DNA from: Toxonevra muliebris
Taxonomy: Eukaryota > Arthropoda > Insecta > Diptera > Pallopteridae
Reading direction: 5' to 3'
Length of the DNA: 64,000 nucleotides
Assembly: GCA_963691655.1 (NCBI GenBank)
Contig: OY829328.1
Span: 16,012,704 to 16,076,703 of the forward strand
The notes below the pieces were generated by a model that worked only from the letters and a program-made list of their open reading frames with translations, ran no database searches and was not told where the DNA came from. Below are positions 47,415 through 58,640 of the stretch, in pieces. The number at the start of each line of letters is the position of its first letter. The stretch's first letter is position 1. A program made the position numbers and the translations under genes.

Positions 47415-50400
47415 CAAAAACTTGATTCTCTTTTTTGCGCTATTAACGAAACGTGTTTCAATTCAAAAATATGTTGTAGCATTTCATTAAGAAAAAGTAG
47501 GAATGGAATTTTTGGTATAAAATCACAAAAATTAACATTAATACCTTATCACTATTAAGAAAAAAAATCATGATCCATCTTAAAATAAAGAAATTCTGCT
47601 AAAAAGAAAATGAATTATTTTTGTTATTATAAAAAGAAGATCTAAGATAGCATCTCACGAGCCAACAATTGAACAATTGTGGTCAAGGTCAACTCTAATG
47701 CGTTCGCATTTTTGGTTTTTTTTTTTTTTGTGACGTTGCCATAGTTTTACCGCAATAGCAATATTGTCGAAGAAATTAATTAGTTTTAAGTACTGAAACA
47801 TTTGTGTGACATTTAAGTGCCGCAATTAAGTTTAGAGAGACACGCGGACTTTTTTTTATTATTTTTATTTTTATAACCCCCAAAACAAATCTAAGCTGAT
47901 GATGCTGCTGAGGCTGGAACGTGTAGCTAAGTCAAATAGGTTCGAGTAAAGTACAAACGCTTATAAAAGTAGGAGTTTTTGCGGCAAGGCGACGTAAAAA
48001 CATCACTCTGAAGGTAACAATTGCACACTTGTCGCACTTTTTCTGTATGTGTATGTGTGTACCGAATATTTCGCATAAATGTTAAATTAAGTAATTTTTG
48101 AGTCATTTCCATGCGCATCTCACAAAACACAGACACTGCAAATACAAAATAATAAATTAAATGTATTCATCAGAAATAAATAAGTGGGTAGTTTTATGGT
48201 AACTGTAAACGATAAAAGCTAAAACATGTTGCAATTACTCACAATTACAACAACAAATTCCTAGTTAACTAACAGCACTTCATTTATTTTATATATGCTC
48301 ACGTTTTTATAAAAAACAAAAAAACTGTTTCGTCTATTACTTTTGTTTTTGTAAATTGCATGCAAATTTCAATTGTTAAATATTTTTGATGAATTGATTA
48401 AATTTTTATGTGACATGATAGGTTTTTCGCAAGTAAACATTTTTTATAATTTTTAACATCTTCATGTAATAAATTTGAATAAATTTTTTTTTTTTTTTTT
48501 TACAAAAATAGTTTGATAATTTTATTCCTGCATATGACCGGTTTACAGGCCATTGCCTAATTGCTTTATTTGCATTGGTAACTGAAACTCTACAGCAGTT
48601 CAGCTTAAGGTCATGGGTTCAAATTACAATCAAGGCAAACACGAGATACTTTATAAACAGTAAACGGCACTACATTTCTGTATGCAGAATTGGAGATAAA
48701 ATTTCGATTACAATTAGCTATTTGAAAATCCTAATATTAAGTATTTCTTGAGGGGAAAAAACCTTTTTTAACTGGATCGCAAAATACAAAACCCATTGAG
48801 GATATCTGTACGATTTTCGTGCAGCCACTTTGAAAATCCGCCAAAAATATTTTTTAAAACTTATTTCAAAAATAAGCTTTCTCTTCTTTTTTATGCTACA
48901 ATAGCCCGTGGATGGCCTTTTTAGCATCCATTCATGTTGAGTTACTTGTACACAAAAAATGACCACTGTTTAATATTTTTAAAATAATCAGGTTTAGGAA
49001 GGTGTCTGCTAAGACTGAAACCTATCGAGACTAACGGAGCGAAGTTGTAGTTGATCTATTCCGTATACTTGGGATTTTTTCTTTTATTTTTCTCTAATTT
49101 TTGCACGAAAAAGTTACAACGCATCTAGTTCACCGTTCTTTTACGTACGCAAGTATATTCTCCAAACCAAACCATAAAAGGGGGAAAACGACCTATTGTC
49201 TTTTAAACTTCAATATTTCTTCGTGAAAATTGTAGTATGTTTAAATGAAGCCAAGGTGTCTACCTTTTAAAATACACAAATAATTATTTGAATTTTCTTG
49301 AGTGCTGAATTGCCATATTTGAATTATAAAAAATTTGGTTTTGAAAATTTTCAATATCTGAGCACGAGTTCTGGTACCTCTACCAAATGTGTTGAATTCA
49401 GATTCACACTTTAATTCATTACGTATCAGACCTGGCATGAAAACCACACTATAATCCATACTGATATATATGATTAGACCAGACTCCAAACGGTTGCTAT
49501 CAGAAGTTATACAAATTGCTTTAAAATTATGATGCCAGTATATGAATGATACTATTATAACAAAAGTAAACATGTGTAAATTGTGTTCTGCATAATAAAT
49601 TTGCTCTAGAAAACAGTTAGGTTAAATATTTGCCTTTTTAATGTAAATATTTTCAAAGTTATTTTAATTAACAACATTTATGTAGACATTTTTCAAAATA
49701 TTTTTTTACATTTCACATTTTCTTTAAGCTAATTATAGATTCATAATTATGAATTCTCAATTCATTGCTAGTACTAAGTTTTTATTTGGAGATTATTATA
49801 TTCATATGTAGTTTTAGATTTTTACAAAGAAATCAGCGGGTGAAAAATTATATATAAGATGGATAGCCATTCTGAATCCTGGAACAGGGAACTCAATAAG
49901 ATTTTTGACAACTTAGAATAATCTTTGATAGTGTTTGCACAGCTTCTAGAAGCCTTAATCCTGCTTGACTGAGAGACTAATTACAAATATTTTATTTACC
50001 TTTAACGGAGATGACACTTCTTGTATAACTATGACTACAGTCTAGAAAACATTAGGGTGACTAGGAAGCCTGAAAGAAAGAAAAATTTTTAAATGTTCAG
50101 AAAAGACTGCAGGCCTTTCTTCCCCAGATGAAATTGAGATTTATTTTAAAGTGCTTTTCAAAGAAGTAGTATTACGTGATGTAATCTAGTAATATTTAAA
50201 GTAGCTGAACTCTTTCAGTAAAAATAACAGGGCCCTATATTATAAGGACACCACTGCTTGGTGTGTTAGAAAAATCAGGTAAAAGTTGAATTTTTCCTTG
50301 TAATCGAGTATCTTTGACTAGTTCATTACAGTGTTTTAGACCAAATACTAATTTTTGGTCTTTAATTCTCGTCTCGTCTGACGGAAAGCTGCTCCCGGAA

Positions 50401-50619
50401 CCACCGTTATGAATTTTGTCGGCAGGACATCTAGAGCATTAATACTCAATCGCCTGTTTTTTTTTTTGTCGATTTCGTTACCGTGAGGCAGAGTCACTGA
50501 TACCCTGGTTTACACATTCCACGCTTAAAACTGCTACTTTCCACAATTGCTTCTTTCAACAACTTTGATTAACCGTGAGGAGGCGGCTGGAATAAGCGCG
50601 AACTCAAGTTTTTATAGGC

Positions 50620-50895
50620 GGGAGTTTATCGTTCTGCTTTGATCATTCTGGTGAGACGGGCGTGGTGTTATTGCTATCTGAAGGATCTCCCTAGCGTTTA
50701 TTTTTTCTTTTGAGTTGTATCTTATTGCTTCAAACGATCTGGTGAGACGGCATGGTCGCATTGCAGACTAAAGTGCTGCCATTAATCAGGATGGGATAGG
50801 GATTTGTGACATTTTTGGGTATTTTAGTCGCCTCTTACGACAGTCATACCTTACTGCGGGAATATTCTAGCCCTCTTCCTGCAGGGGCAAAATAA
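50620..50895 (-). mobile_element. Probable LINE untranslated-region fragment
   Basis: The block with TTTTAGTCGCCTCTTACGAC, GCGGGAATATTCTAGCCC and CTGCAGGGG, preceded by two copies of CTGGTGAGACGG, resembles a stereotyped insect LINE-associated repeat that I know from other fly sequences. No protein motif is present, so orientation and family are uncertain. It is noticeably more GC-rich than its neighbours. Confidence 0.4.
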
Positions 50896-51000
50896 AGAGC
50901 ACACATTAAACTTATGTGTGTGTGTGTGTGCAGATGTTCAACCACGGATGCGAATGCTAATTTTAAAAAACAAATTGATTTTGGAAACATAGAACTCTAA

Positions 51001-51016
51001 AACAAAAGACTTAAGA
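51001..51016. repeat. Copy 2 of the dispersed 16-base motif
   Basis: Exact AACAAAAGACTTAAGA, 3.6 kb from copy 1. Confidence 0.7.
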
Positions 51017-51578
51017 AACAAACTTGCTACTATATCAAATAATATTCGCAAATACCTATAATAAATAGAAAACAATTCATTAACAAATTTCGTAACAAAA
51101 AAAATTTTTTATTCATTAAGAAAAAAAAAATATTAAAATTAATTAGTTTCAGAAATATGTATGTATGCAAAAAGGCTTAATGTATAAATCCAACATTTGA
51201 ATAATCATTGTTGTTTTTCTAGTGTTAAATCTTACAAAAATTAGTTGGCAAATTTTAAGCAAAAACAAAAAAAAAACACTGTTTTGCTGTTGTTTACTCA
51301 TTTGTAATTTCCAATAAATTAAGAAATTGTATATTTTAGCATTTTTTTCGTTATTATAAAAATAGCAACTGCCTTCCTTGAAAATTTTTCGATATCATGT
51401 GATGGAGACTAAGAAAATTTTAAAATACGGCCCATTCCATTTACCGATTGTTCTTATTTTTTTTTGTTCTGAATATAATACCTTGTTTAAGATTTTAAAT
51501 AGTATGTTGAAATTAATTAAAAAAAATATATATGGTATAAATTATACTGAAATTTTAACATAAATAGTTTAACTACTA

Positions 51579-51708
51579 CAGTAGAACGTAATTAATTTGA
51601 ATCTCAAGGGATGAACTAAATTCTTTGAATTATATAGATTTCGGTTTAACGAATTTCCAAGTTAAATAGGCTTAAAAAATAAGAAATCGAATTTTTGAGG
51701 TTCTACTG
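51579..51708. mobile_element. Short pogo-like MITE
   Basis: Termini CAGTAGAACG and (complement) CAGTAGAACC, flanked by TA on both sides (51577-51578 and 51709-51710). At 130 bp it is close to a minimal MITE. It shares the CAGTAGA terminus with the element at 18378-18768. Confidence 0.75.
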
Positions 51709-51710
51709 TA

Positions 51711-52535
51711 TAATCATATGAAACGATAAAAATATTCATTGTCGAAACGTGCAATATGCGAATATGTGGTAATCAAATTTTATGCAAACACAAATTAATA
51801 ATAAAAAGCGGCAAAGAAATACAAAAATCAAAGACTGGAAGAAAAAGTTTAAAAGAAAATGCAATAAATATTAATATTGAACAAAAAACAAGAAATAGAC
51901 TACAAAAGAAGGTATTCAGCAAATTAGCATAGAAAGTTTGTTTTGTGTTTATTGCTAAATGTTTCATTGTTGCTGCAAATTCAATGTACTGTGCGATACA
52001 AATGGCAAGCAATAAATACAGATACATTGATACACGTACATTTACATACATACATATCTAGGCATGTGAAGATGCGATGAAAGAAGAAATGATATATTAC
52101 TCTACTGTATTTGTATGTATGTATATAAGTGTGGATATATGTTGAAAAAACAGTTATAACATCATTTGGTGGTCACTAAACGGCGGGGAATTTAGTTACG
52201 ATCACTAAAAGAAAAATGCAAAAAAGTGGTTTCAGTGCAAAAAAGCAACAACAATAACAAAAAGTGTATAAAAAACGAAGAGAGGAAAAAAAATATAAAC
52301 GAAAAGTCATTCACATTTTGCCGCCTATACGTACTGTGTGGCAAAGTGAACAAAATTCGATCAATTGATTTGATTAATCATTAAAATATTAGAGATGTAA
52401 AAAATAGCTGAAAACTTTTGTGATTTGTTAGACATATTGTGCAGAACTTTGAATATTTTCAGTCAAATTTGCAACTTGAAAACTACAATACAAAAATAAA
52501 AAAAAAGAATGCGTTTTCTACACTCGAAGTTTGAC
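51711..52535. other. A-rich stretch resembling a fly 5' UTR / promoter zone
   Basis: From about 52150 the sequence changes to CAACAACAATAACAAAAAGTG-type texture, with an initiator-like TTCAGTGC at about 52232. This is typical of 5' UTRs of developmental fly genes on the plus strand. No start codon with a convincing coding exon follows, so a gene is not called. Confidence 0.25.
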
Positions 52536-52980
52536 GACCTCGATAGTCTAGTGGATAGTGCACTAGACTTTCATCCAGAAGGTTGCGGGTTCGATTCCCG
52601 TCTTGGTCTGGTAGTTAATTCTCATAAAACTTCTTATATTCACTATCGATATGAAGTGGATGAGAATTATAAGAATGTGTACAAGTACACACCTTGGTTG
52701 GTAATGGCAAGATCACCGAGATGATAAAAAATTGCCACATAGCCGTTCGGAATCGGCGTTAAACTGTAGGTCCTACCATCGCCACTGTGGTCTAGTGGAA
52801 GAGTGCCAGACTCTTGTTTCTGGAGACCCGAGTTCGATTCTCGGCATGGGTATGTTTCTTATCTATCTTTCTTTCTCCCTTCCTTTCTTTCTTTCTTTCT
52901 TGGGGCTTTGGTACAAAAGATCTTATAGGTCGCAGTGCCTGACTTTCGAGTCGTCCTTTCTTCAAATAATAATAATAATA
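52536..52980 (+). mobile_element. Composite SINE, most complete copy (two tRNA-like modules)
   Basis: Module 1 has A box TAGTCTAGTGG (52544-52554) and B box GGTTCGATTCC (52588-52598). The body (52610-52770) contains TTCACTATCGATATGAAG, TTGGTTGGTAATGGCAA, CCGTTCGGAATCGGCGTT and CTGTAGGTCC. Module 2 has a second A box TGGTCTAGTGG (52788-52798) and B box AGTTCGATTCT (52831-52841). A CTTT tract, then TTGGTACAAAAGATCTTATA and an ATA-repeat tail close the element at about 52980. The same module order survives in the 5.2-kb copy, so the dimer is a real element and not a chance neighbour. Pol III transcription is expected from the boxes. Confidence 0.82.
52862..52901. repeat. (CTTT)n tract within the SINE
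   Basis: Pyrimidine tetranucleotide repeat between the second tRNA-like module and the SINE tail. A similar pyrimidine tract sits at the same place in the 5.4-kb copy. Confidence 0.85.
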
Positions 52981-53024
52981 CACTCGATGTTTATTCTAAA
53001 AGACATGATTGAGTTTTTTTAAAA

Positions 53025-54178
53025 CAGCGGTTCTCAACTATTTTCATCCTACGCCCCGCTTTTCGAATTCGTGCCAAGCCTACGCCTTCCCCAATTTGTG
53101 GTGGTTTACTATTTATGAATTAAATCATACCCACCCAGGAAAATATCTAATGGTTGTCTAGGTTGGAGCAGACTCTGGTTAATCTATATCAGCAATAAAC
53201 TAGACTACTAAACTTATCTAGTATTTGAATAGTTTCTCGTGAGGAAAACTAGGGTGGTGAAGCGAGGTTTTAGTTGGAATATCGCTAGGAAAAACTAACC
53301 AATTAACTAATAAATCGAATCAATAAAGCATTCTCTGATTCTTAATGCCAAAGTTTTTTCAAAATAATGATGGAAACTATTGAATTATTCGATAATTAAA
53401 AAATTTTCATTCATTCGATTATCTTCTCTCTCAGTCTCCCGCATCTCTCGAATTTGCCACCGTAACCAACCAACCAACTTCCCGCAAAGAAAGTAAGCCA
53501 TAGTACAATACAGCGACCATGGCTCAATAATAAGGTTATGTCACCAGCACAGCTCTCTTCTTCTTCCTGATTTATTTGTCTAATTCTTATGTCAAATAAA
53601 TCAAGCAAAAAAATATGAGAGCAAAATAAAGCAGCGTTATGAATTTGACAGAAAAAATGGATTTCCAACCCAACAAAATATACGGTCGATTTTGTTTTTG
53701 TAGCGCTGCTGTAACCTTATTCTTGAGCAATGACAGCGACTGTGTTCGGATAGCTTAATTTAGTAGCAGTGCTTTTTTTAGTCTTTTTTTTTTACTTGAA
53801 GACTCTGTTAACGCCGCTCAATAATATTGTTTCTCTTAATTTGGATGCTCATTTTCATTTTCTCAGTATTCACTACTGAAATTTTCAATTACATTTGGTT
53901 GACACCAAAACTCATTTCATTAATTTCCGAATAATTCAGTTTTTAATAAACTGATCTGATCTGACCCCAAGTATGTATTTAAATATGAATATGAAAAAAT
54001 AGACAAATTAATTTTTTTTTTTTTCAAAAAAACGCGCCTCTTTTTAGGATCTGTTGGATTTTGTAATCCTAGATTTGGCAACACTGGTTCGCAACAGTTG
54101 GGAATGTGCTACTGGACTATATGAAAGACTATATGAAAGATTTTATGCAAAGACCTTGGTATAATATGGTTTTAATAA
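53025..54178. other. Unassigned stretch beginning with an orphan hAT-like end
   Basis: CAGCGGTTCTCAACTATTTT at 53025 has the form of a hAT terminus, but no complementary end or TSD was found. The rest is A/T-rich with no supported gene. A minus-strand frame at 53411-53668 has no recognisable domain. Confidence 0.4.
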
Positions 54179-54487
54179 GACGGCGTTGCATGCCACCCAG
54201 CATATGAAATAATGGGTCTATCGAGAGATGAGGTCGGTGAGGAATTTATCTTACGTTTCGGACCAGTGAGTTGGCCACCTAGATCATGTGATTTGATGCC
54301 TCTATACTACTTTTCGTAGGGTTACGTGAAGTCGCTCGTCTATTCAGATAAACCAGTGTCAATTACAGTCTTGGAAAACAACATTACACGCGTTATTAGT
54401 GAAATACCAGTCACTGTGCTCGAAAAAATGGTTCAAAACTGGACTTCTCGGATGGATCACTTAAAACGTAGTCGTGGTCAACATTAA
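54179..54487 (+). pseudogene. Tc1/mariner-superfamily transposase C-terminal fragment
   Basis: The 103-codon frame begins DGVACHPA (second catalytic Asp region) and continues GPVSWPPRSCDLMPL. An in-frame TAG sits where these proteins have Leu-Trp before GYVKSLVYSDKP. The frame ends with NWTSRMDHLKRSRGQH and a TAA. The order and spacing match a widespread insect mariner-like family. Apart from that stop the frame is intact, so the copy is relatively young. TIRs were not located. Confidence 0.75.
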
Positions 54488-57219
54488 CATGAAATAATCT
54501 TTGAAAAGTAAATGGCAAGCAATGATTTATCGATTCAAATAAAAATTTCAAACACTTTTGTACTTTTTTGAACATTATTATCCTTTCCAACATCTGGAAG
54601 CCTAGATTTACATTGCAGAACTAGTTTTTGATGTAATTACTAACATTAAAATAGTATGCATGAAAAAAATTTGCATGTAGTCTAAATGAGAAATGAAAAT
54701 GATCTTAATCTGTTTCAACGAAACATCCCAGAATCCGCACCGTCTTTTGTTTTGGAAACATCCGTGAAAATGATTCAGATTCAATTAGGTTAGATGAATA
54801 CATACGGATATAATTGTAAAAATATGCAGAATTTTATCAGAGTTTGAAAGCATTTTGCTACACTGTGCAACTTAGCTGATAGGTTCCTAATGAAATTTTT
54901 GTTTTTTTTTTTTTGCTGAAGCTTGAAGAAAAATACATCGTCTTTGTTTTGCTTCATTTTTGTTGTTGTTAGTGTGTGTTTTGCTGATTTGAAGGTACTT
55001 GCTCTATTGGTAATCATGCATGCGTATCTGTAGTAGTAAAAGTGAACTGAAATCGAAATGTGACAAAATGGAAAATTAATGTAACAAAATAAAAGGTAAA
55101 ACAAAAACGAAACGAGAACAACCAACACTTTCACTGTCAACGCCAAATACGCACATGAAGGGCAACAAAATGTTGCAATAACCACGGCGACGATGATGAT
55201 GAAAAATATTTTTATATAAATGAATAATTAATGTAAATTCAATACAATAATAAAGCAAATTTATTTTATTAACGTTATGTTATTTTCTTATATAAAATTA
55301 AGGCAAAATTAAATAATAATTTACATTTTATTTTGAACTTAAAAATTCATAGAATATTTTTTTTTTTTGAAATTTACTGTAACTATGAAAGGTTTTCAAT
55401 ATCGAAATGACAAAATTCCATGCAACTTATAATGTTGCTATTATTGCTGTGTTTGTTGCTGTTTCGTTATTATTTTTATTTTGTTGTTGTTGCTGTTTGT
55501 TAATGTGTTTTTCTTTTTCTTGAAGTTATTTTTTTTTAGTTTTTTTTTCTTGACTTCTTTTAATTTAAACGCTCGCGCCAAGTTTGAAGCTTGAATCTGC
55601 AAATGCACTTTCGTTTTCAACAACTTAATGCTACTGCAACAAATACATACTCTCCAGTAAAATTTATTTAATGTGTAAAAGCAACAACAACAACTTTACT
55701 TTTAGGCTAAACTGGAAATTGTAGAAAAAAAAACAATAACGTTGAGACTATTCGTTTGTTTTTTTTTCTTATTTTGCTTTATGTGAAATGCAGCAACACC
55801 AGTAGTTGTTGTAGGTTGTTGCTGCTGTTGGTTGCAGTTGCAACAAAATTTTATTGAATACAGGAAAAAAAATGTTTATTTGCTGGACGAAAAAACTCAT
55901 GCCACAAACAAAAAATTACATAAACTTACACTGTGAGTGAAAAATGAATTATTTTTTATTCACAAATATTTTATATTTTCATTTGTACTGCAGATTTTAG
56001 TTTTCTTTTTTTGAATTGATGTTACTAACTGATACTCAAAAAAACAAAAACACATAAAAAATGCATTATAACTTCCATTTTTTTATAATCTTGATTTCTT
56101 TTCGCAAACATTAAAATATTTAATAATTTTCAGCGTATATTAAATAAGAAAATGCGATGATTACGCGTAAAAATATGGCAGATTTTTAGTATATGGTATA
56201 GTATATAGTATAGTACATAAATATTTGTTTATCTCATAAATCTCAACGGTGAGGTGATTTCTTCTTTTTTTTTAACAGTAATTCAGTTTCAATATTTTAT
56301 TATTATTGTTTTTTTTTTTTTACTGCTGTGCCATTCCAGTGGAAGCAGTTTTAAAATTTGCTGTGATATAAAGAAATAAATGTAGCACTTTCAGAATTAT
56401 TTAGAATTATAAGTTTCTTTTAGTTGTGATTTAAGGTAAAACTAAAGTTTGCAGAATTTTTTTTAAAGTATTTTGTTACATATTATAGTCTGGTTTGAGC
56501 TGATAGCCCTGGCAGCTAGTAATTATATATATTAATATTAGAATTTATTGTGAGATTAATAAATCGTAATAATAATAATAATAAAGTCGGGTTTTTTTTT
56601 TGTAGAGTTATTTTGGAATAAAAAAATTTGATTTTTCAATTTTAATTTTACAAAGTCGAGTCCTAAAAAAATAAGAATCTCTCTACAGTTAATCACCGAA
56701 ATGGTAAATCTAAAATAAACAAAAAGTTGTATGTTGTGGATAAAGCTTTCTCTCACAGGAATCAACTTAATTTTTTTGAAAATTGTAAAACAAAAAAATG
56801 TACAGACATTTGAAGAAATCCACCCGCTTTTCGAATAATTTTCCTCTGGGAAATTTTGTTTTGAGACTTTTCGAAAGGAATGTTTTTGGTTGTCGTGTAA
56901 AACACATTAACGAACACAACGCACCAAGTTTTATAAAAATCGGCAAAGTCAATTCGTAGATTAACTGTTGGCGATGCAAAAAGGAATTTTTGAGAATAAC
57001 GTGTTTAAAGTTAGATGTAAAATTAAAATAAAAAAATAAAAAATTTTTTGAAAGCCTAAATAATCTTATGAAAAAAAATCGACTTTAATATGTATTAAAA
57101 TACCTTCAAAACAAAATCTTAAAAATTGTAGTTTTTCACATGAGAAACTGTAGCAACAGATTACTTCATTCCTTAAGTACTTAACTTCATATTATTTGCT
57201 TATAATCCGTCATTTTCGG
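54488..57219. other. Gene-free A/T-rich stretch
   Basis: No supported gene. GTTGTTGTTGCTG-type repeats and T runs dominate 55400-55900. Frames in it are compositional (Lys/Asn/Phe-rich). Confidence 0.5.
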
Positions 57220-57725
57220 CAGGCTAAAATGGAAAGATAAAGCGGTAATTGCTAGCAACGGCTTTCAAATCTACACTAATGGACTCAAGATGGAAAGAAG
57301 AGAATTCTGGGTCTGAACTTCCCAATTATTGTAGTATATTTTAACTAGAAATCCCCGCTACTGATAAAGCTGTCCAAATCATAAGTACAAAGAACTTCGA
57401 TCCTTCAAGTAACGCGGTTCTTTGTGAACAGCCAAACGGCAAAAAAAAATGGACTAGACAATATGATCATAAGATCAAAAACAGTTTTATGCTGCCTCGC
57501 AACACTTTAGAGGAAGAGCAACACTCAAAAAGTTGAACTATTTTGAATCTCCGGATACATTAATATTAAAAGGAATGCTTAAGCAGATGAGCTAACTAAA
57601 ATGAGAGCAGCGTTAGGCCCTGAAAATGAACTGGTATCGATAAAGACTATAGAAACAGTGAAATCAAGTTGGAAAGATAAAGCAAAGAAGAAGTCTCGAC
57701 AGGGACTTGGAGCGATTGTGTAATA
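57220..57725 (+). pseudogene. LINE RNase H-like remnant, plus strand
   Basis: Broken frames read GSK-like material near 57280-57300, and later ISGYINIK, then ADELTKMRAALGPENEL (about 57585-57635), followed by a WKDKAKKKSRQGLG tail. The H/Y-x-NIKGN-x-A-D-E-L pattern is the end of a retrotransposon RNase H domain. Several stops and frame shifts are present. Confidence 0.5.
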
Positions 57726-57804
57726 GTCCAAAGTTTATGACCCTTACTTGATTAGATTAGATTTTTAAAGAGGTGGCCATTAGGTTTCCAGATTACTGCG
57801 CCAT

Positions 57805-58375
57805 CTAGGGCCTTTTGTGATATTCCTTAAAGAATTTATTGTTGTTATAGTTTATGAGTTTACTTCCTTTGAGGAAATTTAATATTTCTTTAGGAGAACT
57901 ATTCGTTATGTCTTGCGGTTGTAGTTTGGAGTTTCTTAAGTAACGAAGTCGGATCCTCATTAGATCTTCCCAGTGGCATAAAATATGTTCTGCTGTTTCT
58001 TCCTTTTCCGTACATATTCGGCACGCATCATCTTGTTCTAGACCCAAGTTCGATAAGTGTTTATTGATCCTAAAATGGCCTGTGTGGAACACTGTGGCAA
58101 TTCGGATTTGATTCCTGCTTAAATTAGGCAATGGTTTAGTTCTGCGTTGACAGATCTTTGGCATGAATGATTTAGCTTGTATGTTACCGGGGGTTTTTCT
58201 CCAGTAATGTAGTGAGTCACTGTCCAGTCAATTTTTTAATTTAATTTTAATGGACGTCCATGGTAGGCCGCAGAATGGTCGTGGTCCAGTAAATTCACTG
58301 GATGAGCCTTTTCTAGTAAGTTCGTCTGCCAATACGTTGCCTACGTGTCCCCTATACCCTGGCACCCTCACTTGT
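57805..58375 (-). pseudogene. LINE RNase H and C-terminal Cys/His region, minus strand
   Basis: Read on the minus strand: VPGYRGHVGNVLADELTRKG (58310-58370), a GPRPFCGLPW block, one stop, then a 119-codon frame with NLSRNQIRIATVFHTGHF and CRICTEKEETAEHILCHW. This is the usual end of I/jockey-type ORF2 proteins: RNase H followed by a C-x2-C-x7-H-x3-C-type motif. It ends about 80 bp from the convergent plus-strand RNase H relic. Confidence 0.8.
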
Positions 58376-58390
58376 TAAAAATGGAACTAA

Positions 58391-58640
58391 TATTAAATTA
58401 AAATTTATAGGCTTTGAATGAACAACGATGCTAAAAGAATTCCAAAAAGTTCATAGAACTAGCAGATCTGGCGTTCGCTTCGAAAAAGGCTTTGAAAGCC
58501 TGCTAATTTTAAATAACAGTTTATTGTAATGAGAGAACTCTCACGAACGAAACGATTATCTGATCTGCTAGTTTTATGAACGTTTTATCATTCTTCTGGC
58601 ATCATTGTTCGTTCAAATCCTATTAATTTTAAATAATTAA
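58391..58640. repeat. Imperfect inverted repeat of about 250 bp
   Basis: The left arm (about 58391-58470: TTTATAGGCTTTGAATGAAC, then CATAGAACTAGCAGATC) pairs with the right arm (about 58560-58640, the complement containing GATCTGCTAGTTTTATGAAC). Arms are about 80 bp with roughly four-fifths identity by eye. A partial third copy of the arm end sits inside (CCTGCTAATTTTAAATAA). It is probably a foldback MITE; no TSD was identified. Confidence 0.6.

Larger units (their letters stand above)
42667..50200. other. 7.5-kb stretch without a recognised gene
   Basis: No convincing gene. It contains an A run of about 23 (43219-43241), long A-rich patches resembling 5' UTR sequence (43100-43510), and a T run near 48484. 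One exact copy of a 16-base motif (AACAAAAGACTTAAGA at 47399) recurs at 51001 and 60736. An unexplained minus-strand open stretch lies at 46235-46543. It could be intron of a large gene extending beyond the window. Confidence 0.45.

Noticed and set aside
52536..52610. tRNA gene
   Set aside because: A and B boxes are good, but the acceptor and anticodon stems do not pair properly and the unit continues into a repeated SINE body.
52784..52850. Second tRNA gene
   Set aside because: Same reasons: pol III boxes only, poor cloverleaf, embedded in a repeated composite element.
53025..53045. hAT element starting CAGCGGTTCTCAA
   Set aside because: No complementary end or matching 8-bp duplication found downstream; kept only as an orphan end.
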